This document shows positions 7,117 through 13,600 of a stretch of 22,925 nucleotides of DNA, one piece after another. The position numbers and the translations under genes are program-made. The notes under the pieces are model-generated. The model had not been told where the DNA came from, made no database searches, and saw only the letters and a program-made list of their open reading frames with translations. Numbering within the stretch: the stretch's first letter is position 1; each line of letters opens with the position of its first letter. This DNA is from a virus, in IMG/VR virus record IMGVR_UViG_3300037325_000057, positions 1 through 22,925 of that record; one strand, 5' to 3'.

Positions 7117-7425
7117 TTATTGTTTTAATGTTTTGCTGCGAACGATGTTGCATGACCTATGTGCGGGTGCAAGGGGTGATTCGGTGCTTGCTGGAATTAC
7201 ATGGTCAGCCTGCCAAGGGTCACCGGGTCTGTACCCTTCCCCACATAACCAACAAACAACTGCGTTGTCTCGCACTTGCTTTGCTCGCTTGCGGTAATCC
7301 CCGGAGTAGTGGGGGCGCTCGCCTCTGCGAGATTCAATGATTCGATCTTGTTTGGCTTGGCAAGGTGGGCAGCGACTGCCTCTGCTGATGGCACCACAAC
7401 CAAGGCAAGCCTTATTGAATGCCAT
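7117..7425 (-). CDS. Packaging-associated HNH endonuclease
   Basis: A 102-residue compact HNH protein. CLGCGAISRGSRCPPC (about 7-22) is a Cys4 zinc site. A basic segment follows, then the HNH core CWLCGEGYRPGDPWQADHVI and HRSCNIVRSKTLKQ. This short type, without extra fingers, is the one normally found just upstream of TerS in cos phages such as HK97 (gp74), where it works with the terminase in DNA end cutting. Here TerS has been separated from it by a larger HNH gene. Base composition matches the structural genes, unlike the two AT-rich HNH genes. The ATG lies 15 nt after the previous stop; no strong ribosome binding site, so coupling is likely. Confidence 0.85.
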   Translation of the reverse strand: MAFNKACLGCGAISRGSRCPPCQAKQDRIIESRRGERPHYSGDYRKRAKQVRDNAVVCWLCGEGYRPGDPWQADHVIPASTESPLAPAHRSCNIVRSKTLKQ

Positions 7426-7440
7426 TGAGTCAGAGATTCA

Positions 7441-7653
7441 TCAGCGGGTTTCTGGTGCAGTAACTACCCGGGTCTCTTGTGATTTGTTTTCAATCTTGGA
7501 TTCTTTGACAGGTTTTGGCGTGACTAGGGACGGCTCTACCACGGCCAGTACGCCGTCCACCATTGCGCCTAGGTGGTCACGAATGACCCCGGAGTCTGGC
7601 CGGCCTGTTGATTCCAAAATTGCGTTTTCAATTTCTTTGCGAGTAAATGCCAT
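7441..7653 (-). CDS. Small hypothetical protein upstream of packaging HNH
   Basis: A 70-residue product, MAFTRKEIENAILESTGRPD at the start, ending RVVTAPETR. The N-terminal half looks helical (MAFTRKEIENAILESTG, VIRDHLGAMVDGVLAVVEPS); the C-terminal third is polar and Pro/Lys-rich. AAAGGA lies 7 nt before the ATG, a convincing start. It begins 3 nt after the stop of the preceding small gene and ends 15 nt before the HNH gene, so it is part of the same transcript. I do not recognise the family. Its position just upstream of the packaging genes is the only hint of a role. Confidence 0.65.
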   Translation of the reverse strand: MAFTRKEIENAILESTGRPDSGVIRDHLGAMVDGVLAVVEPSLVTPKPVKESKIENKSQETRVVTAPETR

Positions 7654-7656
7654 GTC

Positions 7657-7788
7657 CTAGTCCTTTGTTTTTAATCGCTGATCAAGTACGGCGTTGAGAT
7701 ACGCCTGCCACGCAGCTCCGCGTTCATCTGCTGGAACTTGGTTCAAATGGGTCAACGCTTCATCAACGTCAACGATTGCTGCGGTCAT
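7657..7788 (-). CDS. Very small hypothetical protein (start uncertain)
   Basis: From the ATG at 7788 the product is 43 residues: MTAAIVDVDEALTHLNQVPA followed by an acidic/helical tail ending RLKTKD. AAGGTGA lies 6 nt upstream. The same frame stays open upstream to a TGA near 7950 with plausible sequence (QTGIPDTFGVGILIPFDASA) but has no ATG or GTG there, only a TTG at 7881 without a ribosome binding site. Either the ATG at 7788 is right, or the upstream frame is joined by unusual initiation or a frameshift from the gene ending at 7940. Function unknown. Confidence 0.45.
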   Translation of the reverse strand: MTAAIVDVDEALTHLNQVPADERGAAWQAYLNAVLDQRLKTKD

Positions 7789-7939
7789 TGGTTTCACCTT
7801 GGAAAAAGGTTCGGCGCTGGCATCGAAAGGGATTAAGATACCAACGCCGAAAGTGTCTGGGATGCCAGTCTGCGCCGGCAAGAATGTTGCGAGTTGTGCA
7901 ACGTAACAGACTTTAGCGGAAATGGTGGTATTTGTAAAA

Positions 7940-8125
7940 TCACGGGCTTGTCATGCGTTGCTGGTGCGCCCACATGTGTGCGACATAGTCGGTGGCATCA
8001 CCGTCAATTTCAAACTGGACAGACTTTCTCCACCAGCCTGTTGTAGTGATCTTAACGAACACAATTGGAATGCTGACAGCGCACAGTGGGCAGTTCGCTG
8101 TGATCGTCTTGCTTTGCTCAATCAT
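7940..8125 (-). CDS. Small hypothetical protein with CxxC motif
   Basis: A 61-residue product beginning MIEQSKTITANCPLCAVSIP. One CPLC pair (12-15) and later His residues (HMWAHQQ) could bind zinc. A beta-rich middle (VFVKITTTGWWRKSVQFEID) is followed by DATDYVAHMWAHQQRMTSP. The ATG overlaps the stop of the upstream HTH gene as ATGA, a clear sign of translational coupling. The short C-terminal segment resembles those of small actinophage proteins that accompany HTH proteins, but I cannot name a family. Confidence 0.6.
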   Translation of the reverse strand: MIEQSKTITANCPLCAVSIPIVFVKITTTGWWRKSVQFEIDGDATDYVAHMWAHQQRMTSP

Positions 8126-8895
8126 GTCAACGCACTGATGTCATACCGGCCACGTTCTCTGTTGATCTTGCCTTGCCTTGCCCAGGTGCGCAGGGTGCGC
8201 TCAGTCACGCCCAAGTAATGAGCAGCGGCTTCAGGGTCAACGTAGATCCCGCCGGCGTTGGCGCTGGCACCGACGTAGAGCAGCCGGCTTACTTTCCAGT
8301 GTGTCTTACATGTGCGACAGGTTGCTTCAGCGTCAAAGTCGGCATCTTTGATCTTGATGGGCGTACCGCAGAGAACGATGCTTACCACGCCGTCATGCAT
8401 GACTTCAACGTCAGTGGGGCAAGGAATTACCCAAGAATTTGCTGGTGTCTCACCTGCGCCTTCCCTCATGGCTGCCCATTGCTGCCGCAACTCGGTGGCG
8501 AATAGATCAATGGCCAAATGCTCTTCGCAGGCTTTGGCAAGCCAAGTGTTGAGAAATGAGCAGATGTCTGTGAGTAGGGATGCTTGCGGGATGTTCTCGC
8601 TGACAATTCCCCATTGCACCAGCCCGTAAGTTTCTCGCCAATCTCGCACCCAGCATTCCAGCACGGCGACAGCATCAAAGCCGCAGGAAGCCTCTAAGGC
8701 GGCCATAGACAGCCCAAAGCCCCTTTCGGTACCTCTCTGACCACCGGGGCGTGGTTCGAGCCTCTGGGACGCTAATTTGGCGTATTTCGGTATATCTGCG
8801 AGTTGTCGGCGCATATTGGTTTCACACGCTTGGCAAGCCATCACATCGGCATCCTTGCCACAGATGACACATTTGTTGAGCAGGTCAAGGCTCAT
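8122..8895 (-). CDS. DNA-binding protein: N-terminal zinc finger, C-terminal MerR/excisionase-like HTH
   Basis: A 257-residue protein. The N-terminus CVICGKDADVMACQAC (about 9-24) is a Cys4 zinc site. A long helical middle contains LECWVRDWRETYGLV. A second Cys pair, CRTCKTHWKV, precedes the C-terminal helix-turn-helix IYVDPEAAAHYLGVTERTLR with TWARQGKINRERGRYDI, the pattern of MerR/excisionase (HTH_17-like) readers. Such proteins are common in actinophages beside WhiB and terminase genes and may act as late regulators; that role is inference. It is coupled on both sides: ATGA overlap with the WhiB stop upstream and with the next gene downstream. Confidence 0.75.
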   Translation of the reverse strand: MSLDLLNKCVICGKDADVMACQACETNMRRQLADIPKYAKLASQRLEPRPGGQRGTERGFGLSMAALEASCGFDAVAVLECWVRDWRETYGLVQWGIVSENIPQASLLTDICSFLNTWLAKACEEHLAIDLFATELRQQWAAMREGAGETPANSWVIPCPTDVEVMHDGVVSIVLCGTPIKIKDADFDAEATCRTCKTHWKVSRLLYVGASANAGGIYVDPEAAAHYLGVTERTLRTWARQGKINRERGRYDISALT

Positions 8896-9170
8896 GCGTT
8901 GACCTTCCTTCTCATTTCTCGGCGTTGCCCTGGTGTCGTCCCACCAAGGACTGCATATTGATCATTGTTATCAAAAGCAAATTGCAGGCAACGCTCAATG
9001 ACTGGGCAGCTTTGGCAAATGCGTAGGGCATCGGCAACCTCAGAGATCTTGGTGGATTTGTTGTGATAGAAAAACAGTTCAGTGAACGTGTTGGTGCAGG
9101 CGGCTTCCTCCATCCACTGATGCACCGGCTCAGAAAGGTCAGGCAGGTAGGCGTTGTGGTTGTGGTTCAT
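8892..9170 (-). CDS. WhiB-family transcription factor (first)
   Basis: A 92-residue WhiB-like protein. Cys25 (EEAACTN) and Cys52, Cys55, Cys61 (ICQSCPVIERC) are the four ligands of the [4Fe-4S] cluster. YAVLGGTTPGQRREMRRKVN gives the turn and basic tail; the usual GxWGG has become VLGG, so the tryptophan is lost. WhiB proteins bind sigma-factor region 4 and redirect RNA polymerase, and they occur only in actinobacteria and their phages, so this marks the host. The ATG at 9170 overlaps the upstream stop (TGATG); a TTG one codon earlier is less likely. It overlaps the HTH gene downstream by 4 nt. Confidence 0.88.
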   Translation of the reverse strand: MNHNHNAYLPDLSEPVHQWMEEAACTNTFTELFFYHNKSTKISEVADALRICQSCPVIERCLQFAFDNNDQYAVLGGTTPGQRREMRRKVNA

Positions 9171-9535
9171 CAAAACCCCGCTTCATCGTCGTTGGCTGTA
9201 ATTGCTGGTAGTTGCGTCGGCGCAAGCAGATGCGCAGGCGTTGGCTTGTCACATTGATGCTCTCTGTGGATTGTGAAGTGTCCAGGGCGTTTAAGGATCT
9301 CGGCGTGGCTGCGTCGCAAGATGTGGCCGGAAGGCTTGAGTGCATACATCAATTCGCCACCAACGATGTAGATCAGCTCACCGTCACGGGTCAGAGCCGC
9401 TGGATCAATTGTGACTGTGAAGGCACATGCGTCTGCATCTAAGCCCACTAGCACCTTTGCCCGGCATCGTGGGCATTTCTCCACTTTGCTTGGTCGTTGT
9501 TGGATGTAGGGTTTTGGTGCTTTCTTGGTTGTCAT
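9170..9535 (-). CDS. Hypothetical zinc-binding protein, first gene of the WhiB operon
   Basis: A 121-residue product. It starts MTTKKAPKPYIQQRPSKVEK and has CPRCRAKVLVGLDADACAF (about 21-39), a beta-rich centre and HREHQC near residue 90, which could complete a zinc site. The last third is low-complexity and Pro/Ala-rich. GGGGAAAAGAG precedes the ATG. It is the first gene after the palindrome and repeat region at 9562-9653, so it probably heads the transcript running through WhiB, HTH and the packaging genes. Function not recognised. Confidence 0.65.
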   Translation of the reverse strand: MTTKKAPKPYIQQRPSKVEKCPRCRAKVLVGLDADACAFTVTIDPAALTRDGELIYIVGGELMYALKPSGHILRRSHAEILKRPGHFTIHREHQCDKPTPAHLLAPTQLPAITANDDEAGF

Positions 9536-9561
9536 CTCTTTTCCCCAATCCCTCTATGTTT

Positions 9562-9598
9562 CATACGTTCTGGTATGTTCCCTATATATAGGGGGAAC
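9562..9598 (-). promoter_or_regulatory. Palindromes upstream of the WhiB operon (operator/promoter candidate)
   Basis: Two adjacent inverted repeats lie 27-63 nt before the gene starting at 9535: CATAC-gttctg-GTATG (9562-9577), and the perfect 14-bp palindrome CCCTATATATAGGG (9580-9593), which also allows GTTCCC/GGGAAC pairing (9577-9598). The AT-rich centre TATATATA could be a -10 region. A protein dimer site overlapping a promoter is the simplest reading; no protein partner can be named. Confidence 0.5.
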
Positions 9599-9610
9599 AC
9601 ACACATGAAC

Positions 9611-9653
9611 CTTCCATGTCTACGGAAGACATGAGAAGACATGGAAGACATGG
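9611..9653. repeat. Direct repeats of GAAGACATG with an inverted copy
   Basis: Three direct copies of GAAGACATG start at 9625, 9635 and 9644, about one helical turn apart. CTTCCATGTCT (9611-9621) is an inverted copy that could pair with AGACATGGAAG (9637-9647). The block lies just after the prim-pol/helicase stop. It could be an iteron-like protein binding array (regulator or replication initiation), or a hairpin ending the replication transcript. Confidence 0.6.
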
Positions 9654-9655
9654 AT

Positions 9656-11785
9656 TTATTCACCTTCCAAAACTGTGGTCAACATGAGCAACGGATAGCC
9701 GTTGGGAGTCTTTCCGACCTTTTCCAGTTGATTGTTTTCTATCATTAGGGCGATCAAATCCCACACTTTCTGCCCGTTTCCTTTAACACTTTGGGCAATG
9801 ACATTGCGTGAGCGTGGCACACCATCAGCGAACAAATCCACAATCTGCTGCGTGTCCACATTCGATTTCATGGCCGCCCGGCTCAATCCTGTCAGCAAAA
9901 GTTGCCTGTTTTCTGACATAAATGACAGCGCCTCTGGTGGCAATTCAACGTCCCGACCATAGGCAGATAGGTACCTGGTGGGACTACCAGCGCCGTAAAT
10001 GTCGTCAGATTCTTGGGCAACATCGGCGTCCTTTGTCAGCGTCCAGATGGCATCAGGCTCATCAAGTAGCCGGCTTGCGCCCCTGGATCGCTCACCGCCG
10101 TGGCCGGCGTGATGCACCACTAAGTCATCAACAACACCGCCGAGCATCAACGATTCTGACCACCAGGCAAAGAATGTGGCAACATCAGCGTTGCTGTTCT
10201 CATCTAGTCCCAGACTCGCCAACACGGGCGCTAAGGGGTCAAGAATGACCACTTCAGCATCATTGTCAGCCAACCATGAACCAAACTGTGCTCGGCCAGC
10301 TTCTGAGGACAGCGACAGCGCCGAGGCTTTGCCACGGAGATTAGACACCGTGATTTTGCCAGTGGCACTAATATTGGCGTCTTTAAGCCACCGGCGCATC
10401 GTTCGGGTGCCAACTTCCATGTTGAAGTACACAACGCGCCTAGTGACCTGTGTGACCTCATAGCGGCCAAGGAATAGGCCACCATCCACCAGCGCCGGCA
10501 GCAGGTTAGCTGCCACCATCGTTGTTTTCCCTGACTTTGCCTGAGCAGCGAGCAACACTCTGCCTTGCGCCGGCCACAAATCAGTGACCCGGTATTGCTC
10601 ATCTTCCTCAACTTCAGCCAAGAAATCACTCAGATTGTCCCCAAGTAGCGCCGGCGCTTGCCCAGCCTTAAGCGTTGACAGCCTTGACTTAGCGTCATCA
10701 TTGATGCGCAGATCAGTAAGTTTCGCTCGAACAGCGCGCTCATATGGTGTCAACTCGGCAATCTCAGCAACAACAACCTGGTACTCATCCGGCAGCGCGC
10801 CGGCCTCATCTTTTGGGAGCGAAGCCAACCACAGGTCAGCGGCAGCGTTGGTGTCTGCCGGCGGGTAGATTGGCTCGTTGATGCCTTGGTTGAGCATAAT
10901 GTCCACCAGCGCCGGGATGCGGGCAAGCTCATCGGATTCTAGGCCAGACTGAGCAGCGGCGTTGTGTAGCGCATACAAGCCAACTGATCGCTCAATAAGT
11001 CCACCGGCGATGCCTCGCGCAATCTTTGGCACCGCAACTGTTGCCAGCGCCATCCACCTGCCACCGCTGCTAGTGGTTGTGATTGCTTCACAGGCTGAGC
11101 GAATCACCGCGTCTCGGTATGCCTGCACGTTGGCTGTACTCACATTGGCTGTACTGATGTTGGTTGTGCTGTGCAGCGCCCTAATCGGGACTACCGGCGC
11201 TGGCGGTTTCTCCAGTTTACTCAACCATTGATCCAAAGGAATCTGCCCGGCAATATCGCCGTCAATGCGCTTCATGTAGGTGTAAGTACCACCGCTGACA
11301 TGCCGGCTTGGCGGGGCCACAACATAACCACCAACGCCTTTAACTTCGATCTTGTCCGGCAGACCATGCTTGCCTGATGGGATCGTCTTGTTGCCCCCTG
11401 GTGAGCAGTAGACATGGATGCCGCCTTCACCGCGCCCTGTCACTACTGTGGCGACATGCTCAGGAATCCCGTTATCTCTGGTCAGTTGGTTGTATTCGGC
11501 AATAGCGCCGTCCACATCAATGACATCAATTTCTGTGCCGGTACACAATCCAACGTTGGCGCTCGGCCATTTCGCCCACCACGTTTTGATCACGTTCGCA
11601 TCAAGGGTGGCATCTTTCAGCCCGTTCATTGTCAGCGGATGCTTTGCGGCGCTGCTGCACTGATCGCCTTTTGGACACGCGCACGTTGACCCAATCGGCC
11701 ACCACAGTGGTATCACGCTCATGCCAAGGTCAGCGAGTTCTAAGGCGCTGGCAAGTAGCTCGTTTGTTTGACGTTCAGGTTGCAT
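9656..11785 (-). CDS. Primase-polymerase/helicase fusion
   Basis: A 709-residue replication protein. The N-terminus holds a prim-pol (archaeo-eukaryotic primase) domain: Cys motif TCACPKGDQC (34-43), KHPLTMNGLKDAT, catalytic DVIDVDG (Asp90/Asp92), GGIHVYC (His124) and GYVVAPPSRH. A linker with the repeat STTNISTANVSTANV (about 206-220) leads to a RecA-like ATPase: Walker A AQAKSGKTT (414-422), Walker B VVILDPLAP (512-520) and VVHHAGHGGERSRGASRLLD, as in RepA/DnaB-type helicases. The C-terminus looks like a winged helix. It probably primes and unwinds DNA at the phage fork. GAAAAGGGA precedes the ATG. Confidence 0.9.
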   Translation of the reverse strand: MQPERQTNELLASALELADLGMSVIPLWWPIGSTCACPKGDQCSSAAKHPLTMNGLKDATLDANVIKTWWAKWPSANVGLCTGTEIDVIDVDGAIAEYNQLTRDNGIPEHVATVVTGRGEGGIHVYCSPGGNKTIPSGKHGLPDKIEVKGVGGYVVAPPSRHVSGGTYTYMKRIDGDIAGQIPLDQWLSKLEKPPAPVVPIRALHSTTNISTANVSTANVQAYRDAVIRSACEAITTTSSGGRWMALATVAVPKIARGIAGGLIERSVGLYALHNAAAQSGLESDELARIPALVDIMLNQGINEPIYPPADTNAAADLWLASLPKDEAGALPDEYQVVVAEIAELTPYERAVRAKLTDLRINDDAKSRLSTLKAGQAPALLGDNLSDFLAEVEEDEQYRVTDLWPAQGRVLLAAQAKSGKTTMVAANLLPALVDGGLFLGRYEVTQVTRRVVYFNMEVGTRTMRRWLKDANISATGKITVSNLRGKASALSLSSEAGRAQFGSWLADNDAEVVILDPLAPVLASLGLDENSNADVATFFAWWSESLMLGGVVDDLVVHHAGHGGERSRGASRLLDEPDAIWTLTKDADVAQESDDIYGAGSPTRYLSAYGRDVELPPEALSFMSENRQLLLTGLSRAAMKSNVDTQQIVDLFADGVPRSRNVIAQSVKGNGQKVWDLIALMIENNQLEKVGKTPNGYPLLMLTTVLEGE

Positions 11786-11798
11786 CAGTTCCCTTTTC

Positions 11799-11810
11799 CG
11801 TTGGCATTGC
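11799..11810 (-). repeat. Leader repeat GCAATGCCAACG before the prim-pol gene
   Basis: An exact 12-bp copy of the sequence at 12415-12426. Here it is followed on the minus strand by GAAAAGGGA, the ribosome binding site of the prim-pol gene. It contains an ATG that opens a ten-codon frame (MPTEKG...) running across that start. Confidence 0.5.
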
Positions 11811-11812
11811 TT

Positions 11813-12397
11813 TCATAGAAGTACCCCTTGCGCTATTTCTTTCGCAACAACTCCGCTGCCCTCAAATAGATCATCGACTGTGTCTAGGTCTTGATCAAAA
11901 CCAAGCATGTCCAAAACCCAACGAGTCCAAGCTGGCGGCTTTGCCCCGGGAAAACCGTTGTTCAATCTTTTGATTGTTACGGAATCACGCGGAAAAATAA
12001 CCTGACCATTTGATGCGCGTCTGCCTTCTGGAATTCTCACAATGACTGGCTCATATGTGTTTAACACCCTTGCTCCGCTTGGCATTGTTTGTGGCTTTGT
12101 CCAAACGCCAATACGAATTGGCACTGATTTAGGTATGAGTGGCATGTAATCGCGCAAATTGTCGTGCGCCATTGCAATTGCCCAACCGTCATATGTATCA
12201 ATCAACATCTGAACCATCTCTGCATGCTTTTCAATGTTGTCCCACAAATGAGCATCAGGGTGAAAGTCAGCAGGTCGCGGCCCACTCACGTTGGCCGTGC
12301 CACCATGAGATTTTGACAATCGGCTGATGTTCATTCCATCGCCGTACCAGACTGCAGCGCGCCCTAAATATGGTGGATCTGCTATGCAAAGTTTCAT
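11813..12397 (-). CDS. DNA amino-methyltransferase (N6-adenine or N4-cytosine), orphan
   Basis: A 194-residue methyltransferase. The catalytic motif IV is CIADPPY (4-10) at the very N-terminus. The AdoMet-binding motif I DLFEGSG (176-182) is near the C-terminus, the permuted order of beta-class enzymes. NGFPGAKPPAWTRWVLDMLG precedes it, as in phage methylases. There is no restriction endonuclease nearby, so it likely protects phage DNA or marks it. The ATG at 12397 is preceded by AAAGGGAGA and was preferred to the in-frame start at 12472. The target base and site cannot be told from sequence. It precedes the prim-pol gene, 27 nt away. Confidence 0.8.
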   Translation of the reverse strand: MKLCIADPPYLGRAAVWYGDGMNISRLSKSHGGTANVSGPRPADFHPDAHLWDNIEKHAEMVQMLIDTYDGWAIAMAHDNLRDYMPLIPKSVPIRIGVWTKPQTMPSGARVLNTYEPVIVRIPEGRRASNGQVIFPRDSVTIKRLNNGFPGAKPPAWTRWVLDMLGFDQDLDTVDDLFEGSGVVAKEIAQGVLL

Positions 12398-12414
12398 GTT
12401 TATTCTCCCTTTCT

Positions 12415-12426
12415 CGTTGGCATTGC
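12415..12426 (-). repeat. Leader repeat GCAATGCCAACG before the methyltransferase gene
   Basis: A second exact copy of the 12-bp leader. It is followed by AGAAAGGGA and the methyltransferase ATG. The embedded ATG opens the seven-codon frame MPTRKGE, whose stop lies 2 nt before the gene start. This is a repeated initiation leader, or the scar of a gene insertion or duplication. Confidence 0.5.
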
Positions 12427-12446
12427 TGTAACGATGTCCATAGCCT

Positions 12447-12716
12447 TCACTCTCCGCAACCAGCGCATTCATCTACCTGGCAGTAATCGCCTAAACCTTT
12501 TCCAACGCCAACGATGCCACGCGAATATCCGGCGGCGTAGCCGATGCAATAACCGTGATCGTATGCGCCAGTTTCTTCCTGCAACGCTGTCGCTGTTGCA
12601 GCCTTAACAGCGGCAACGTGATCTCTGTAATCAACGAAACCGCCATAAGTGGCTGGACTCATTGAAGTACTTTCTTTTCCAGTAACTATGTATCTTGGTG
12701 TCCAACGCTGTATCAT
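12447..12716 (-). CDS. Small hypothetical protein with DHVAAVKAA motif
   Basis: An 89-residue product starting MIQRWTPRYIVTGKESTSMS. The middle has GGFVDYRDHVAAVKAATATA, a motif it shares with its upstream neighbour (RHEDHVAAIKAAV), so the two may be diverged paralogues. A Gly/Tyr-rich segment (YDHGYCIGYAAGYSRGIVG) and CQVDECAGCGE at the end follow. Cys residues there could bind metal. The ATG overlaps the upstream stop as TGATG, with GAAGG 7 nt before. I do not recognise a function. Confidence 0.6.
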   Translation of the reverse strand: MIQRWTPRYIVTGKESTSMSPATYGGFVDYRDHVAAVKAATATALQEETGAYDHGYCIGYAAGYSRGIVGVGKGLGDYCQVDECAGCGE

Positions 12717-12976
12717 CACTTGACCTTCACCCATCTAATGGCGGTTTCAACACGTGATCTGCTTACTAATTCACCAGACTGCATTAAGTACAGATACCCA
12801 TCTACGCCAACAGCGCAACCGTGAATCTTTTCAACAATGTCCAAGCATCGCACACGCTCAGCGAGGACGGCGGCCTTGATGGCAGCAACGTGATCTTCAT
12901 GCCGCACCCACGCGCCGTTGTCGTTGTCCAATTCGCCAAGGTTGTTGGTCATTCGGTAACGCAGTATGCCACTCAT
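12716..12976 (-). CDS. Small hypothetical protein with DHVAAIKAA motif
   Basis: An 86-residue product, MSGILRYRMTNNLGELDNDN at the start. Then comes WVRHEDHVAAIKAAVLAERV, matching the motif of the next gene, and a C-terminal half RCLDIVEKIHGCAVGVDGYL and so on. Proteins of the form 'xxWVxxxDHVAAIxAA' are frequent small phage proteins of unknown role. The ATG at 12976 shares bases with the upstream stop (TGATG) and is preceded by GGGGGTGAAG. The longer frame to 13072 has no ribosome binding site. Confidence 0.6.
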   Translation of the reverse strand: MSGILRYRMTNNLGELDNDNGAWVRHEDHVAAIKAAVLAERVRCLDIVEKIHGCAVGVDGYLYLMQSGELVSRSRVETAIRWVKVK

Positions 12977-13116
12977 CACTTCACCCCCGGCGCGTTTAAG
13001 GAGTAATCCACACCATGCCCGGTTGGGCATGTTCCGGCGTAATCTTTCCCTGACGAAAGCGTCAAAATACACCTGATATTAGGGGTGAATTGACGGGTTA
13101 CAGATGATTCACTCAT
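12976..13116 (-). CDS. Very small hypothetical protein heading a coupled trio
   Basis: A 46-residue product, MSESSVTRQFTPNIRCILTL, then a polar tail ending SLNAPGVK. It begins at ATG 13116 behind AAAGGGAAA, the same ribosome binding pattern used by other genes here, and its stop overlaps the next start as TGATG. The strong start and the coupling are the evidence that it is real; nothing in the sequence names a function. It lies directly after the hairpin at 13138-13174. Confidence 0.5.
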   Translation of the reverse strand: MSESSVTRQFTPNIRCILTLSSGKDYAGTCPTGHGVDYSLNAPGVK

Positions 13117-13137
13117 GTCGTTTCCCTTTCGGTAAGT

Positions 13138-13174
13138 GTGCTGGCGGCGCAGCCTCTCGCCACGCCGCCAGCAC
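13138..13174 (-). promoter_or_regulatory. Strong hairpin between the ssDNA-binding-type gene and a coupled small-gene trio
   Basis: GTGCTGGCGGCG (13138-13149) and CGCCGCCAGCAC (13163-13174) form a perfect 12-bp stem with a 13-nt loop. On the minus strand it is followed not by a T-run but by the ribosome binding site of the next gene. Transcript processing, attenuation or partial termination is possible. Its core stem GCCGCCAG/CTGGCGGC recurs in the hairpin at 19093-19128. Confidence 0.6.
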
Positions 13175-13181
13175 GATTCAA

Positions 13182-13589
13182 TTAAACAGCAATGCCACTT
13201 GATTGCAGCAAAGCCATCGCAGCGACCTGTTCAGGTGTCAGGTCATTAGGTGCAGCCGCAGCCGGCGCGCCTTTACCGCGCACAACAACCACATCAAAGT
13301 GCTTCAGCGTCTTACCGCCGGCGCGCTTCTCAATCTCAGTTAGTGTCACGGTTAAATTGTCGCCCACTTCAGGGCGTTGTTCAGCGAGCGCAGCCTTGAG
13401 CCGAACCTGCCCGGCAGTCAAAGCAATCTCGCCGTCATCAGTTTCTAGCATGATCTTTGGCACAACTTTGCCATCATCAAACCGATGCGCGAACACGCCG
13501 GTAATGTTGCCGCTGACTCTATCGCCAATGGCTTCGAACTTCGCATAATCATTTACTACTGCTAACTCAGGATCGTCCCAAATTGACAT
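13182..13589 (-). CDS. Conserved actinophage replication protein, probably ssDNA-binding-like
   Basis: A 135-residue product, MSIWDDPELAVVNDYAKFEA at the start, then GDRVSGNITGVFAHRFDDGK, DDGEIALTAGQVRLKAALAE and EKRAGGKTLKHFDVVVVRGK. The centre reads as an OB-like beta barrel. The C-terminus is Ala/Pro-rich and ends DLTPEQVAAMALLQSSGIAV. Proteins of this type lie beside RecB-like exonucleases in many actinophages and are often called single-strand DNA binding, although the acidic tip of true SSB is absent. GAGAGGA precedes the ATG at 13589. It begins 11 nt before the end of the nuclease frame's intergenic space, so co-transcription is evident. Confidence 0.6.
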   Translation of the reverse strand: MSIWDDPELAVVNDYAKFEAIGDRVSGNITGVFAHRFDDGKVVPKIMLETDDGEIALTAGQVRLKAALAEQRPEVGDNLTVTLTEIEKRAGGKTLKHFDVVVVRGKGAPAAAAPNDLTPEQVAAMALLQSSGIAV

Positions 13590-13600
13590 TGTGTTTCCTC

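Noticed and set aside
6953-7153. Minus-strand open frame of 66 codons overlapping the packaging HNH end
   Set aside because: Low-complexity, no ribosome binding site; the stretch looks like a non-coding, possibly cos-bearing region.
9611-9653. CRISPR-like array
   Set aside because: The repeats are 9 bp and nearly abutting, without spacers; iteron-like instead.
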